From Tupaia tana (Eukaryota > Chordata > Mammalia > Scandentia > Tupaiidae): DNA of 64,000 bases. The translations under genes were made by a program, and so were the position numbers. The notes below the pieces were generated by a model. That model saw nothing but the letters and a program-made list of their open reading frames with translations. It had not been told where the DNA came from and made no database searches. Where the stretch lies: NCBI GenBank assembly GCA_026018925.1, contig JAKSZU010000134.1, positions 248,001 through 312,000 of the forward strand. The letters are read 5' to 3'. Below, one piece after another: positions 37,170 through 49,758 of the stretch. Each line of letters begins with the position of its first letter. The stretch's first letter is position 1.

Positions 37170-38140
37170 CTACTTCCCAGTATGCATGTGGAATCTTCTC
37201 AGAGAATGGCTCCACTCTCCTGCCTGGGAGGAAAGGAGCAGAAGGGCTTATTAACAAAACAAAAGACGGAGCTGAGAGCCAGAGAGAAATTCTACCTTTA
37301 AAACAATCGTAAAATGAAAAAATTAGCAAAAAAAATAAATGAGGAGGCAGGAGCAGGGAGAGACAGAGACCTCAGAGACACAGAGACAGAGATAGAAGTC
37401 CAGAGGGGCTCCCTACCACACTAGCTTTGCTTGCTGGTGGCTGAATTATGAGGAGAAAATCTTCATTTCTCCTGAGCCCTGACATATCTTGTTTCCCAGT
37501 ATCCATGTGGAAACTTCTCAGAGAATGCCTCAACTCTCCTGCCTGGGGAGAAAGGAGCAGAAGGGCTTATTAAAAAAACAAAAGATGGAGCTGAGAGCCA
37601 GAGAGAAATTCTACCTTTAAAAAAAATCGTAAAAATAAAAAATTACCAAAAAAAAATGAGGAGACAGGAGCAGAGAGAGACAGAGACATCAGAGACACAG
37701 AGACAGAGATAGAAGGCCCGAGGGGCTCCCTACCACACTAGCTTTGCTTCCTGGAGGCTGAATTATGAGTAGAAAATCTTCATTTCTCCTGAGCCCTGAA
37801 ATATCTAGTTCCCAGTATTCATGTGGAATCTTCTCAGAGAATGGCTCAACTCTCTTACCTGGGAGAAAGGAGCAGAAGGGCTTATTAACAAAACAAAAGA
37901 TGGAGCTGAGAGCCAGAGAGAAATTCTACCTTTAAAAAAATCGTAAAAAGGAAAAAATTACCAAAAAAAATGAGGAGACAGGAGCAGAGAGAGACAGAGA
38001 CCTCAGAGACACAGAGACAGAGAAAGAACGCCAGAGGGGCTCCCTACCACACTAGCTTTGCCTGCTGGAGGCTGAATTATTTGTAGAAAATCTTCCTTTC
38101 TCCTGAGCCCTGAAATATCTAGTTCCCAGTATCCATGTGG
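37170..38140 (+). repeat. 0.97-kb submodule, copy 3 of 6 (isolated)
   Basis: The same ordered variants as the right half of the 2.6-kb unit. It is preceded by AGCCCAGAGGGG and CTAATTTTGC monomers (36440-37000) but lacks the intervening CAGTGAGAGACAGAGATC and GATATATC monomers. It also carries several extra single bases (CTGGGAGGAAAGG, CTTGTTTCCCAG, CTGGGGAGAAAGG), probably consensus errors near the gap. Confidence 0.78.
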
Positions 38141-38434
38141 AAACTTCTCAGAGAATGGCTCAACTCTCCTGCCTGGGAGGAAGGAGCAGAAGGGGCTTAT
38201 TAACAAAACAAAAGATGGAGCTGAGAGCCAGAGAGAAATTCTACTTTTAAAAAAATCATAAAAAGGAAAAATTACCAAAAAAAAACAGAGGAGACAGGAG
38301 CAGAGAGAGACAGAGACCTCAGAGACACAGAGACAGAGATAGAAGGCCAGAGGGGCTCCCTACCACACTAGCTTTGCTTGCTGGAGGCTCAATTATGAGT
38401 AGAAAATCTTCATTTCTCCTGAGCCCTGAAATAT

Positions 38435-39406
38435 CTACTTCCCAGTATGCATGTGGAATCTTCTCAGAGAATGGCTCCACTCTCCTGCCTGGGAGAAAGG
38501 AGCAGAAGGGGCTTATTAACAAAACAAAAGACGGAGCTGAGAGCCAGAGAGAAATTCTACCTTTAAAACAATCGTAAAATGAAAAAATTAGCAAAAAAAA
38601 AAATGAGGAGGCAGGAGCAGGGAGAGACAGAGACCTCAGAGACACAGAGACAGAGATAGAAGTCCAGAGGGGCTCCCTACCACACTAGCTTTGCTTACTG
38701 GAGGCTGAATTATGAGGAGAAAATCTTCATTTCTCCTGAGCCCTGACATATCTAGTTCCCAGTATCCATGTGGAATCTTCTCAGAGAATGCCTCAACTCT
38801 CCTGCCTGGGAGAAAGGAGCAGAAGGGCTTATTAAAAAAAACAAAAGATGGAGCTGAGAGCCAGAGAGAAATTCTACCTTTAAAAAAATCGTAAAAATAA
38901 AAAATTACCAAAAAAAAAAATGAGGAGACAGGAGCAGAGAGAGACAGAGACATCAGAGACACACAGAGACAGAGATAGAAGGCCCGAGGGGCTCCCTACC
39001 ACACTAGCTTTGCTTCCTGGAGGCTGAATTATGAGTAGAAAATCTTCATTTCTCCTGAGCCCTGAAATATCTAGTTCCCAGTATCCATGTGGAATCTTCT
39101 CAGAGAATGGCTCAACTCTCTTACCTGGGAGAAAGGAGCAGAAGGGCTTATTAACAAAACAAAAGATGGAGCTGAGAGCCAGAGAGAAATTCTACCTTTA
39201 AAAAAATCGTAAAAATGAAAAATTACCAAAAAAAATGAGGAGACAGGAGCAGAGAGAGACAGAGACCTCAGAGACACAGAGACAGAGAAAGAACGCCAGA
39301 GGGGCTCCCTACCACACTAGCTTTGCCTGCTGGAGGCTGAATTATGAGTAGAAAATCTTCCTTTCTCCTGAGCCCTGAAATATCTAGTTCCCAGTATCCA
39401 TGTGGA
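38435..39406 (+). repeat. 0.97-kb submodule, copy 4 of 6 (isolated)
   Basis: Begins 1,265 bp (4 monomers) after the previous copy, so copies 3 and 4 are in direct tandem. It has the TAAAACAATCGTAAAATG, CCTGACATATC, GGCCCGAGGGG, CTCTTACC and GAAAGAACGCC variants in order. An inserted AC in GAGACACACAGAGAC (near 38960) is private to this copy. Confidence 0.78.
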
Positions 39407-41283
39407 AACTTCTCAGAGAATGGCTCATCTCTCCTGCCTGGGAGGAAGGAGCAGAAGGGCTTATTAACAAAACAAAAGATGGAGCTGAGAGCCAGAGAGA
39501 AATTCTACTTTCAAAAAAAATCATAAAAAGGAAAAATTACCAAAAAAAAAACAGAGGAGACAGGAGCAGAGAGAGACAGAGACCTCAGAGAAACAGAGAC
39601 AGAGATAGAAGGCCAGAGGGGCTCCCTACCACACTAGCTTTGCTTGCTGGAGGCTGAATTATGAGTAGAAAAATCTTCATTTCTCCTGAGCCCTGAAATA
39701 TCTACTTCCCAGTATGCATGTGGAATCTTCTCAGAGAATGGCTCAACTCTCCTGCCTGGGAGAAAGGAGCAGAAGGGCTTATTAACAAAACAAAAGATGG
39801 AGCTGAGAGCCAGAGAGAAATTCTACCTTTAAAAAAATCGTTAAAAAGGAAAAATTACCAAAAAAAAAAGTGAGGAGATAGGAGCAGAGAAAGACAGAGA
39901 CCTCAGAGACACAGAGACAGAGATAGAAGGCCAGAGGGGCTCCCTACCACACTAATTTTGCTTGCTGGAGGGCTGAATTATGAGTAGAAAATCTTCATTT
40001 CTCCTGAGTCCTGAAATATATAGTTCCCAGTATCCATGTGGAATCTTCTCAGAGAATGGCTCAACACTCCTGCCTGGGAGAAAGGAGCAGAAGGGCTTAT
40101 TAACAAAACAAAAGATGGAGCTGAGAGCCAGAGAGAAATTCTACCTTTAAAAAAATCATAAAAACGTAAAATTACCAAAAAATAAAATGAGGAGACAGGA
40201 GCAGAGAGAGACAGAGACCTCAGAGACACAGAGACAGAGAGAGAAGGCCAGAGGGGCTCCCAACCACACTAGCTTTGCTTGCTGGAGGCTGAATTATGAG
40301 TAGAAAATCTTCATTTCTCCTGAGTCCTGAAATATCTAGTTCCCAGTATCCATGTGGAATCTTCTCAGAGAATGGCTCAACTCTCCTGCCTGGCAGAAAG
40401 GAGCAGAAGGGCTTATTAACAAAACAAAAGATGGAGCTGAGAGCCAGAGAGAAATTCTACCTTTAAAAAAATCGTAAAAAGGAAAAATTACAAAAAAAAA
40501 AATGAGGAGACAGGAGCAGTGAGAGACAGAGATCTAAGGGGACACAGAGACAGAGATAGAAGGCCAGAGGGGCTCCCTACCACACTAGCTATGCTTGCTG
40601 GAGGCTGAATTATGAGTAGAAAATCTTCATTTCTCCTGAGCCCTGATATATCTAGTTCCCAGTATCCATGTGGAATCTTCTCAGAGAATGGCTCAACTCT
40701 CCTGCCTGCAAGAAAGAGCAGAAGGGCTTATTAACAAAACAAAAGATGAAGCTGAGAGCCAGAGAGAAATTCTACCTTTAAAAAAATCGTAAAAAAGGAA
40801 AAATTACCAAAATAAAAAATGAGGAGACAGGAGGAGAGAGAGACAGAGACCTCAGAGACACAGAGACAGAGATAGAAGCCCAGAGGGGCTCCCTAGCACA
40901 GTAGCTTTGCTTGCTGGAGGCTGAATTATGAGGAGAAAATCTTCATTTCTCCTGAGCCCTGAAATATCTACTTCCCAGTATCCTTGTGGAATCTTCTCAG
41001 AGAATGGCTCAACTCTCCTGCCAGGGAGAAAGGAGCAGAAGGGCTTATTAACAAAACAAAAGATGGAGCTGAGAGCCAGAGAGAAATTCTACCTTTAAAA
41101 AAATCGTAAAAACGTAAAATTACCAAAAAATAAAATGAGGAGACAGGAGCAGAGAGAGACAGAGACCTCAGAGACACAGAGACAGAGATAGAAGGCCAGA
41201 GGGGCTCCCTACCACACTAGCTTTGCTTGCTGGAGGCTCAATTATGAGTAGAAAATCTTCATTTCTCCTGAGCCCTGAAATAT

Positions 41284-42250
41284 CTACTTCCCAGTATGCA
41301 TGTGGAATCTTCTCAGAGAATGGCTCCACTCTCCTGCCTGCGAGAAAGGAGCAGAAGGGCTTATTAACAAAACAAAAGACGGAGCTGAGAGCCAGAGAGA
41401 AATTCTACCTTTAAAACAATCGTAAAATGAAAAAATTAGCAAAAAAAAAAATGAGGAGGCAGGAGCAGGGAGAGACAGAGACCTCAGAGACACAGAGACA
41501 GAGATAGAAGTCCAGAGGGGCTCCCTACCACACTAGCTTTGCTTGCTGGAGGCTGAATTATGAGGAGAAAATCTTCATTTCTCCTGAGCCCTGACATAAC
41601 TAGTTCCCAGTATCCATGTGGAATCTTCTCAGAGAATGCCTCAACTCTCCTGCCTGGGAGAAAGGAGCAGAAGGGCTTATTAAAAAAACAAAAGATGGAG
41701 CTGAGAGCCAGAGAGAAATTCTACCTTTAAAAAAATCGTAAAAATAAAAAATTACCAAAAAAAAATGAGGAGACAGGAGCAGAGAGAGACAGAGACATCA
41801 GAGACACAGAGACAGAGATAGAAGGCCCGAGGGGCTCCCTACCACACTAGTTTTGCTTCCTGGAGGCTGAATTATGAGTAGAAAATCTTCATTTCTCCTG
41901 AGCCCTGAAATATCTAGTTCCCAGTATCCATGTGGAATCTTCTCAGAGAATGGCTCAACTCTCTTACCTGGGAGAAAGGAGCAGAAGGGCTTATTAACAA
42001 AAGAAAAGATGGAGCTGAGAGCCAGAGAGAAATTCTACCTTTAAAAAAATCGTAAAAAATGAAAAATTACCAAAAGAACTGAGGAGACAGGAGCAGAGAG
42101 AGACAGAGACCTCAGAGACACAGAGACAGAGAAAGAACGCCAGAGGGGCTCCCTACCACACTAGCTTTGCCTGCTGGAGGCTGAATTATGAGTAGAAAAT
42201 CTTCCTTTCTCCTGAGCCCTGAAATATCTAGTTCCCAGTATCCATGTGGA
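41284..42250 (+). repeat. 0.97-kb submodule, copy 5 of 6 (isolated)
   Basis: Begins 2,849 bp (9 monomers) after copy 4, with which it shares the GGCTCAATTATGAG start of the first monomer and the AGACATCAGAGACAC variant. It ends at CTTCCTTTCTCC and CCATGTGGA, followed by AAATTCTCAG, a small private change. Confidence 0.78.
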
Positions 42251-42689
42251 AAATTCTCAGAGAATGGCTCAACTCTCCTGCCTGGGAGGAAGGAGCAGAA
42301 GGGCTTATTAACAAAACAAAAGATGGAGCTGAGAGCCAGAGAGAAATTCTACTTTTAAAAAAATCATAAAAAGGAAAAATTACCAAAAAAAAAAATGAGG
42401 AGACAGGAGCAGAGAGAGACAGAGACCTCAGTGACACTGAGAGAGAAATAGAAGGTCAGAGTGGCTCCCTACCACACTAGCTTTGCTTGCTGGAGGCTGA
42501 ATTATGAGTAGAAAATCTTCATTTCTCCTGAGCCCTGAAATATCTAGTTCCCAGTATCCATGTGGAATCTTCTCAGAGAATGGCTCAACTCTCCTGCCTG
42601 GGAGAAAGGAGCAGAAGGGCTTATTAACAAAACAAAAGATGGAGCTGAGAGCCAGAGAGAAATTCTACCTTTAAAAAAATCGTAAAAAT

Positions 42690-42951
42690 GGGAACCAGCA
42701 GTTAGCGTAATGGCTATGTCGCTGGACTCCCACGTAGTCGACCGCGGTTCGCGTCTCGGACCCGGTGGCTTACAACTCACGCTGGGCGCGTGTGCGTGCG
42801 TGCCCAGGATCCCGAGAGGAGAATGGAGGAGAAGGGATTGCGGCGTGACCATCCCCCCTGGGGGGTGATTTCTCGCTTTCTATCTCTCTGTCTCTCTCTG
42901 TCTGTCTGGCGAGCGCACGCGCCCTATAGCGAGAAACCTCTCAAAAAAAAA
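42690..42951 (+). mobile_element. tRNA-derived SINE, copy 3
   Basis: A 253-bp body at 42690-42942 with a short A tail. The target duplication AAAAAAATCGTAAAAA is perfect at 42673-42688 and 42945-42960. The A box TAGCGTAATGG lies at 42703-42713 and the B box GGTTCGCGTCT at 42746-42756. It has two substitutions relative to copy 4: ACGCTGGGCG for ACGCCGGGCG, and GCGAGAAACC for GCGAAAAACC. It shares ACGCTGGG with copy 2. The monomer upstream (CACTGAGAGAGAAATAGAAGG, GTCAGAGTGG) is the same type as before copies 1 and 2. Confidence 0.9.
42703..42756 (+). promoter_or_regulatory. Internal Pol III A and B boxes, SINE copy 3
   Basis: A box TAGCGTAATGG and B box GGTTCGCGTCT, with 32 bp between them. 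Both are the common version found also in copies 1 and 4. The B box has C for A at position 7 and T for C at position 11 relative to GGTTCGANTCC. Confidence 0.6.
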
Positions 42952-43066
42952 TCGTAAAAAGGAAAAATTACCAAAAAAAAAAATGAGGAGACAGGAGCAG
43001 AGAGAGACAGAGACCTCACAGACAGAGACAGAGATAGAAGGCCAGAGGGGCTCCCTACCACACTAA

Positions 43067-43070
43067 TTTT
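43067..43070 (+). terminator. Possible Pol III T4 stop downstream of SINE copy 3
   Basis: T4 in CTAATTTTGC of the monomer that follows the SINE, the same arrangement as after copy 2. Copies 1 and 4 have no T4 in the adjacent monomer. A stop function is inference. Confidence 0.25.
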
Positions 43071-46000
43071 GCTTGCTGGAGGATGAATTATGAGTGGAAA
43101 ATCTTCATTTCTCCTGAGCCCTGAAATATATAGTTCCCTGTATCCATGTGGAATCTTCTCAGAGAATGGCTCAACTCTCCTGCCTGGGAGAAAGGAGCAG
43201 AAGGGCTTATTAACAAAACAAAAGATGGAGCTGAGAGCCAGAGAGAAATTCTACCTTTAAAAAAATCATAAAAACGTAAAATTACCAAAAAATAAAATGA
43301 GGAGACTGGAGCAGAGAGAGACAGAGACCTCAGAGACACAGAGACAGAGATAGAAGGCCAGAGGGGCTCCCAACCACACTAGCTTTGCTTGCTGGAGGCT
43401 GAATTATGAGTAGAAAATCTTCATTTCTCCTGAGCCCTGAAATATATAGTTCCCAGTATCCATGTGGAATCTTCTCAGAGAATGGCTCAACTCTCTTGCC
43501 TGGGAGAAAGGAGCAGAAGGGCTTATTAACAAAACAAAAGATGGAGCTGAGAGCCAGAGAGAAATTCTACCTTTAACAAAATCGTAAAATGGAAAAATTA
43601 CCAAAAAAAAAGTGAGGAGATAGGAGCAGAGAGAGACAGAGACCTCAGAGACACAGAGACAGAGATAGAAGGCCAGAGGGCCTCCCTACCACACTAGCTT
43701 TGCTTGCTGGAGGCTGAATTATGAGTAGAAAATCTGCATTTCTCCTGAGCCCTGAAATATCTAGTTCCCAGTATCCATGTGGAATCTTCTCAGAGAATGG
43801 CTCAACTCTTCTGCCTGGGAGAAAGGAGCAGAAGGGCTTATTAACAAAACAAAAGATGGAGCTGAGAGCCAGAGAGAAATTCTACCTTTAAAAAATCGTA
43901 AATAGAAAAATTACCAAAAAATAAAATGAGGAGACAGGAGCAGAGAGAGACAGAGACCTCAGAGACACAGAGACAGAGATAGAAGGCCAGAGGGGCTCCC
44001 AACCACACTAGCTTTGCTTGCTGGAGGCTGAATTATGAGTAGAAAATCTTCATTTCTCCTGAGCCCTGAAATATATAGTTCCCAGTATCCATGTGGAATC
44101 TTCTCAGAGAATGGCTCAACTCTCCTGCCTGGGAGAAAGGAGCAGAAGGGCTTATTAACAAAACAAAAGATGGAGCTGAGAGCCAGAGAGAAATTCTACC
44201 TTTAAAAAAATCGTAAAAACGTAAAATTACCAAAAAATAAAATGAGGAGACAGGAGCAGAGAGAGACAGAGACCTCAGAGACACAGAGACAGAGAGAGAA
44301 GGCCAGAGGGGCTCCCAACCACACTAGCTTTGCTTGCTGAAGGCTGAATTATGAGTAGAAAATCTTCATTTCTCCTGAGCCCTGAAATATCTAGTTCCCA
44401 GTATCCATGTGGAATCTTCTCAGAGAATGGCTCAACTCTCTTGCCTGGGAGAAAGGAGCAGAAGGGCTTATTAACAAAACAAAAGATGGAGCTGAGAGCC
44501 AGAGAGAAATTCTACCTTTAAAAAAATCGTAAAAAGGAAAAATTACAAAAAAAAAAAATGAGGACACAGGAGCAGTGAGAGACAGAGATCTCAGGGACAC
44601 AGAGACAGAGATAGAAGGCCAGAGGGACTCCCTACCACACTAGCTATGCTTGCTGGAGGCTGAATTATGAGTAGAAAATCTTCATTTCTCCTGAGCCCTG
44701 ATATATCTAGTTCCCAGTATCCATGTGGAATTTTCTCAGAGAATGGCTCAACTCTCCTGCCTGCGAGAAAGAGCAGAAGGGCTTATTAACAAAACAAAAG
44801 ATGAAGCTGAGAGCAAGAGAGAAATTCTACCTTTAAAATAATCGTAAATAGGAAAAATTACCAAAAAAATTGAGGAGACAGGATCAGAGAGAGACAGAGA
44901 CCTCAGAGACACAGAGACAGAGATAGAAGGCCAGAGGGGCTCCCTACCACACTAGCTTTGCTTGCTGGAGGCTGAATTATGAGTAGAAAATCTTCATTTA
45001 TCTTGAGCCCTGAAATATCTACTTCCCAGTATGCATGTGGAAACTTCTCAGTGAATGGCTCAATTCTCCTGCCTGGGAGAAAGGTGCAGAAGGGCTTATT
45101 AACAATACAAAAGATGGAACTGAGAGCCAGAGAGAAATTCTACCTTTAAAAAAATCGTAAAAAGGAAAAATTACGAAAAAAAATGAGGAGACAGGAGCAG
45201 AGAGAGACAGAGACCTCAGAGACACAGAGACAGAGATAGAAGGCCAGAGGGGCTCCCTACCACACTAGCTTTTCTTGCTGGAGGCAGAAGTATGAGTCGA
45301 AAATCTTCATTTCCTCTGAGCCCTGAAATATCTAGTTCCCAGTATCCATGTGGAATCTTCTCAGAGAATGGCTAAACTCTCCTGCCTGGGAGGAAGGAGC
45401 AGAAGGGCTTATTATCAAAACAAAAGATGGAGCTGAGAGCCAGAGCGTAATTCTACCTTCAAAAAAATCATAAAAAGGAAAAATTACCAAAATAAAAAAT
45501 GAGGAGACAGGAGCAGAGAGAGACAGAGACCTCAGAGACACAGAGACAGAGATAGAAGCCCAGAGGGGCTCCCTAGCACAGTAGCTTTGCTTGCTGGAGG
45601 CTGAATTATGAGGAGAAAATCTTCATTTCTCCTGAGCCCTGAAATATCTAGTTCCCAGTATCCTTGTGGAATCTTCTCAGAGAATGGCTCAACTCTCCTG
45701 CCTGGGAGAAAGGAGCAGAAGGGCTTATTAACAAAACAAAAGATGGAGCTGAGAGCCAGAGAGAAATTCTACCTTTAAAAAAATCTTAAAAAGGAAAAAT
45801 TACAAAAAAAAAAAAATGAGGAGACAGGAGCAGTGAGAGACAGAGATCTCAGGGACACAGTGACAGAGATAGAAGGCCAGAGGGGCTCCCTACCACAACT
45901 AGCTTTGCTTGCTGGAGGCTGAATTATGAGTAGAAAATCTTCATTTCTCCTGAGCCCTGATATATCTAGTTCCCAGTATCCATGTGGAATCTTCTCAGAG

Positions 46001-47153
46001 AATGGCTCAACTCTCCTGCCTGTGAGAAAGAGCAGAAGGGCTTATTAACAAAACAAAAGATGAAGCTGAGAGCCAGAGAGAAATTCTACCTTTAAAAAAA
46101 TCGTAAAAAAGGGAAAATTACCAAAAAAATTGAGGAGACAGGAGGAGAGAGACAGAGACCTCAGAGACACAGAGACAGAGATAGAAGGCCAGAGGGGCTC
46201 CCTACCACACTAGCTTTGCTTGCTGGAGGCTGAATTATGAGTAGAAAATCTTCATTTCTCCTGAGACCTGAAATATCTAGTTCCCAGTATGCATGTGGAA
46301 TCTTCTCAGAGAATGGCTCAACTCTCCTGCCTGGGAGAAAGGAGCAGAAGGGCTTATTAACAAAACAAAAGATGGAGCTGAGAGCCAGAGAGAAATTCTA
46401 CCTTTAAAAAAATCGTAAAAAGGAAAAAATTACCAAAAAAAAAAAGTGAGGAGATAGGAGCAGAGAAAGACAGAGACCTCAGAGACACAGAGACAGAGAT
46501 AGAAGGCCAGAGGGGCTCCCTACCACACTAATTTTGCTTGCTGGAGGCTGAATTATGAGTAGAAAATCTTCATTTCTCCTGAGCCCTGATATATCTAGTT
46601 CCCAGTATCCATGTGGAATTTTCTCAGAATGGCTCAACTCTCCTGCCTGCGAGAAAGAGCAGAAGGGCTTATTAACAAAACAAAAGATGAAGCTGAGAGC
46701 AAGAGAGAAATTCTACCATTAAAAAAATCGTAAAAAGGAAAAATTACCAAAAAAATTGAGGAGACAGGAGCAGAGAGAGACAGAGACCTCAGAGACACAG
46801 AGACAGAGATAGAAGGCCAGAGGGGCTCCCTACCACACTAGCTTTGCTTGCTGGAGGCTGAATTATGAGTAGAAAATCTTCATTTATCTTGAGCCCTGAA
46901 ATATCTACTTCCCAGTATGCATGTGGAAACTTCTCAGTGAATGGCTCAATTCTCCTGCCTGGGAGAAAGGTGCAGAAGGGCTTATTAACAATACAAAAGA
47001 TGGAACTGAGAGCCAGAGAGAAATTCTACCTTTAAAAAAATCGTAAAAAGGAAAAATTACCAAAAAAAAATGAGGAGACAGGAGCAGAGAGAGACAGAGA
47101 CCTCAGAGACACAGAGACAGAGATAGAAGGCCAGAGGGGCTCCCTACCACACT

Positions 47154-49758
47154 AGCTTTTCTTGCTGGAGGCAGAAGTATGAGTAGAAAATCTTCATTTC
47201 CTCTGAGCCCTGAAATATCTAGTTCCCAGTATCCATGTGGAATCTTCTCAGAGAATGGCTAAACTCTCCTGCCTGGGAGGAAGGAGCAGAAGGGCTTATT
47301 ATCAAAACAAAAGATGGAGCTGAGAGCCAGAGCGAAATTCTACCTTCAAAAAAATCATAAAAAGGAAAAATTACCAAAATAAAAAATGAGGAGACAGGAG
47401 CAGAGAGAGACAGAGACCTCAGAGACACAGAGACAGAGATAGAAGCCCAGAGGGGCTCCCTAGCACAGTAGCTTTGCTTGCTGGAGGCTGAATTATGAGG
47501 AGAAAATCTTCATTTCTCCTGAGCCCTGAAATATCTAGTTCCCAGTATCCTTGTGGAATCTTCCCAGAGAATGGCTCAACTCTCCTGCCTGGGAGAAAGG
47601 AGCAGAAGGGCTTATTAACAAAACAAAAGATGGAGTTGAGAGCCAGAGAGAAATTCTACCTTTAAAAAAATCGTAAAAAGGAAAAATTACCAAAAAAAAA
47701 AAAGTGAGGAGATAGGAGCAGAGAAATACAGAGACCTCAGAGACACAGAGACAGAGATAGAAGGCCAGAGGGGCTCCCTACCACACTAATTTTGCTTGCT
47801 GGAGGCTGAATTATGAGTAGAAAATCTTCATTTCTCCTGAGCCCTAAAATATATAGTTCCCAATATCCATGTGGAATCTTCTCAGAGAATGGCTCAACTC
47901 TCCTGCCTGGGAGAAAGGAGCAGAAGGGCTTATTAACAAAACAAAAGATGGAGCTTAGAGCCAGAGAGAAATTCTACCTTTAAAAAAATCATAAAAACGT
48001 AAAATTACCAAAAAATAAAATGAGGAGACAGGAGCAGAGAGAGACAGAGACCTCAGAGACACAGAGACAGAGATAGAAGGCCAGAGGGGCTCCCAACCAC
48101 ACTAGCTTTGCTTGCTGGAGGCTGAATTATGTGTAGAAAATCTTCATTTCTCCTGAGCCCTGAAATATCTAGTTCCCAGTATCCATGTGGAATCTTCTCA
48201 GAGAGTGGCTCAACTCTCTTGCCTGGGAGAAAGGAGCAGAAGGGCTTATTAACAAAAAAAAAGATGGAGCTGAGAGCCAGAGAGAAATTCTACCTTTAAA
48301 AAAATCGTAAAAAGGAAAAATTACAAAAAAAATATGAGGAGACAGGAGCAGTGAGAGACAGAGATCTCAGGGACACAGAGACAGAGATAGAAGGCCAGAG
48401 GGGCTCCCTACCACACTAGCTATGCTTGCTGGAGGCTGAATTATGAGTAGAAAATCTTCATTTCTCCTGAGCCCTGATATATCTAGTTCCCAGTATCCAT
48501 GTGGAATCTTCTCAGAGAATGGCTCAACTCTCCTGCCTGCGAGAAAGAGCAGAAGGGCTTATTAACAAAACAAAAGATGAAGCTGAGAGCCAGAGAGAAA
48601 TTTTACATTTAAAAAAATCGTAAAAAGGAAAAATTACCAAAAAAATTGGGGAGACAGGAGCAGAGAGAGACAGAGACCTCAGAGACACAGAGACAGAGAT
48701 AGAAGGCCAGAGGGGCTCCCTACCACACTAGCTTTGCTTGCTGGAGGCTGAATTATGAGTAGAAAATCTTCATTTCTCCTGAGCCCTGAAATATCTACTT
48801 CCCAGTATGCATGTGGAATCTTCGCAGAGAATGGCTCCACTCTCCTGCCTGGGAGAAAGGAGCAGAAGGGCTTATTAACAAAACAAAAGACGGAGCTGAG
48901 AGCCAGAGAGAAATTCTACCTTTAAAACAATCGTAAAATGAAAAAATTATCAAAAAAAAAAATGAGGAGGCAGGAGCAGGGAGAGACAGAGACCTCAGAG
49001 ACACAGAGACAGAGATAGAAGTCCAGAGGGGCTCCCTACCACACTAGGTTTGCTTGCTGGAGGCTGAATGATGAGGAGAAAATCTTCATTTCTCCTGAGC
49101 CCTGACATATCTAGTTCCCAGTATCCATGTGGAATCTTCTCAGAGAATGCCTCAACTCTCCTGCCTGGGAGAAAGGAGCAGAAGTGCTTATTAAAAAAAC
49201 AAAAGATGGAGCTGAGAGCCAGAGAGAAATTCTACCTTTAAAAAAATCGTAAAAATAAAAAATTACCAAAAAAAAAATGAGGAGACAGGAGCAGAGAGAG
49301 ACAGAGACCTCAGAGACACAGAGACAGAGATAGAAGGACCGAGGGGCTCCCTACCACACTAGCTTTGCTTCCTGGAGGCTGAATTATGAGTAGAAAATCT
49401 TCTTTTCTCCTGAGCCCTGAAATATCTAGTTCCCAGTATCCATGTGGAATCTTCTCAGAGAATGGCTCAACTCTCTTACCTGGGAGAAAGGAGCAGAAGG
49501 GCTTATTAACAAAACAAAAGATGGAGCTGAGAGCCAGAGAGAAATTCTCCCTTTAAAAAAATCGTAAAAAGGAAAAATTACCAAAAAAAATGAGGAGACA
49601 GGAGCAGAGAGAGACAGAGACCTCAGAGACACAGAGACAGAGAAAGAACGCCAGAGGGGCTCCCTACCACACTAGCTTTGCCTGCTGGAGGCTGAATTAT
49701 GAGTAGAAAATCTTCCTTTCTCCTGAGCCCTGAAATATCTAGTTCCCAGTATCCATGT
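47154..49758 (+). repeat. 2.6-kb higher-order repeat, copy 3 of 3
   Basis: Collinear with the units at 27026 and 33280 through all the listed variant markers, from GCTTTTCTTGCTGGAGGCAG to GAAAGAACGCC. It is preceded at 45268-45700 by a further copy of just its first two monomers, 6 monomers upstream. Private changes include GAATCTTCCCAGAG (47559) and CCAATATCC (near 47860). After 49758 the next monomer reads GGAATCTTC instead of GGAAACTTC and the match is lost. Confidence 0.87.
48795..49758 (+). repeat. 0.97-kb submodule, copy 6 of 6
   Basis: The right half of the third 2.6-kb unit. It differs from the others in AATTATCAAAAA where they have AATTAGCAAAAA, in GAAGTGCTTATT, and in GAAGGACCGAGG. 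Confidence 0.8.

Noticed and set aside
36931..37329. Longest minus-strand frames (132 codons here; also 127-129 codons at 8388-8771 and 15382-15771)
   Set aside because: They arise where an indel in an A run or a shortened GA zone joins two frames of neighbouring monomers. The one here also depends on probable extra-base errors after the gap.
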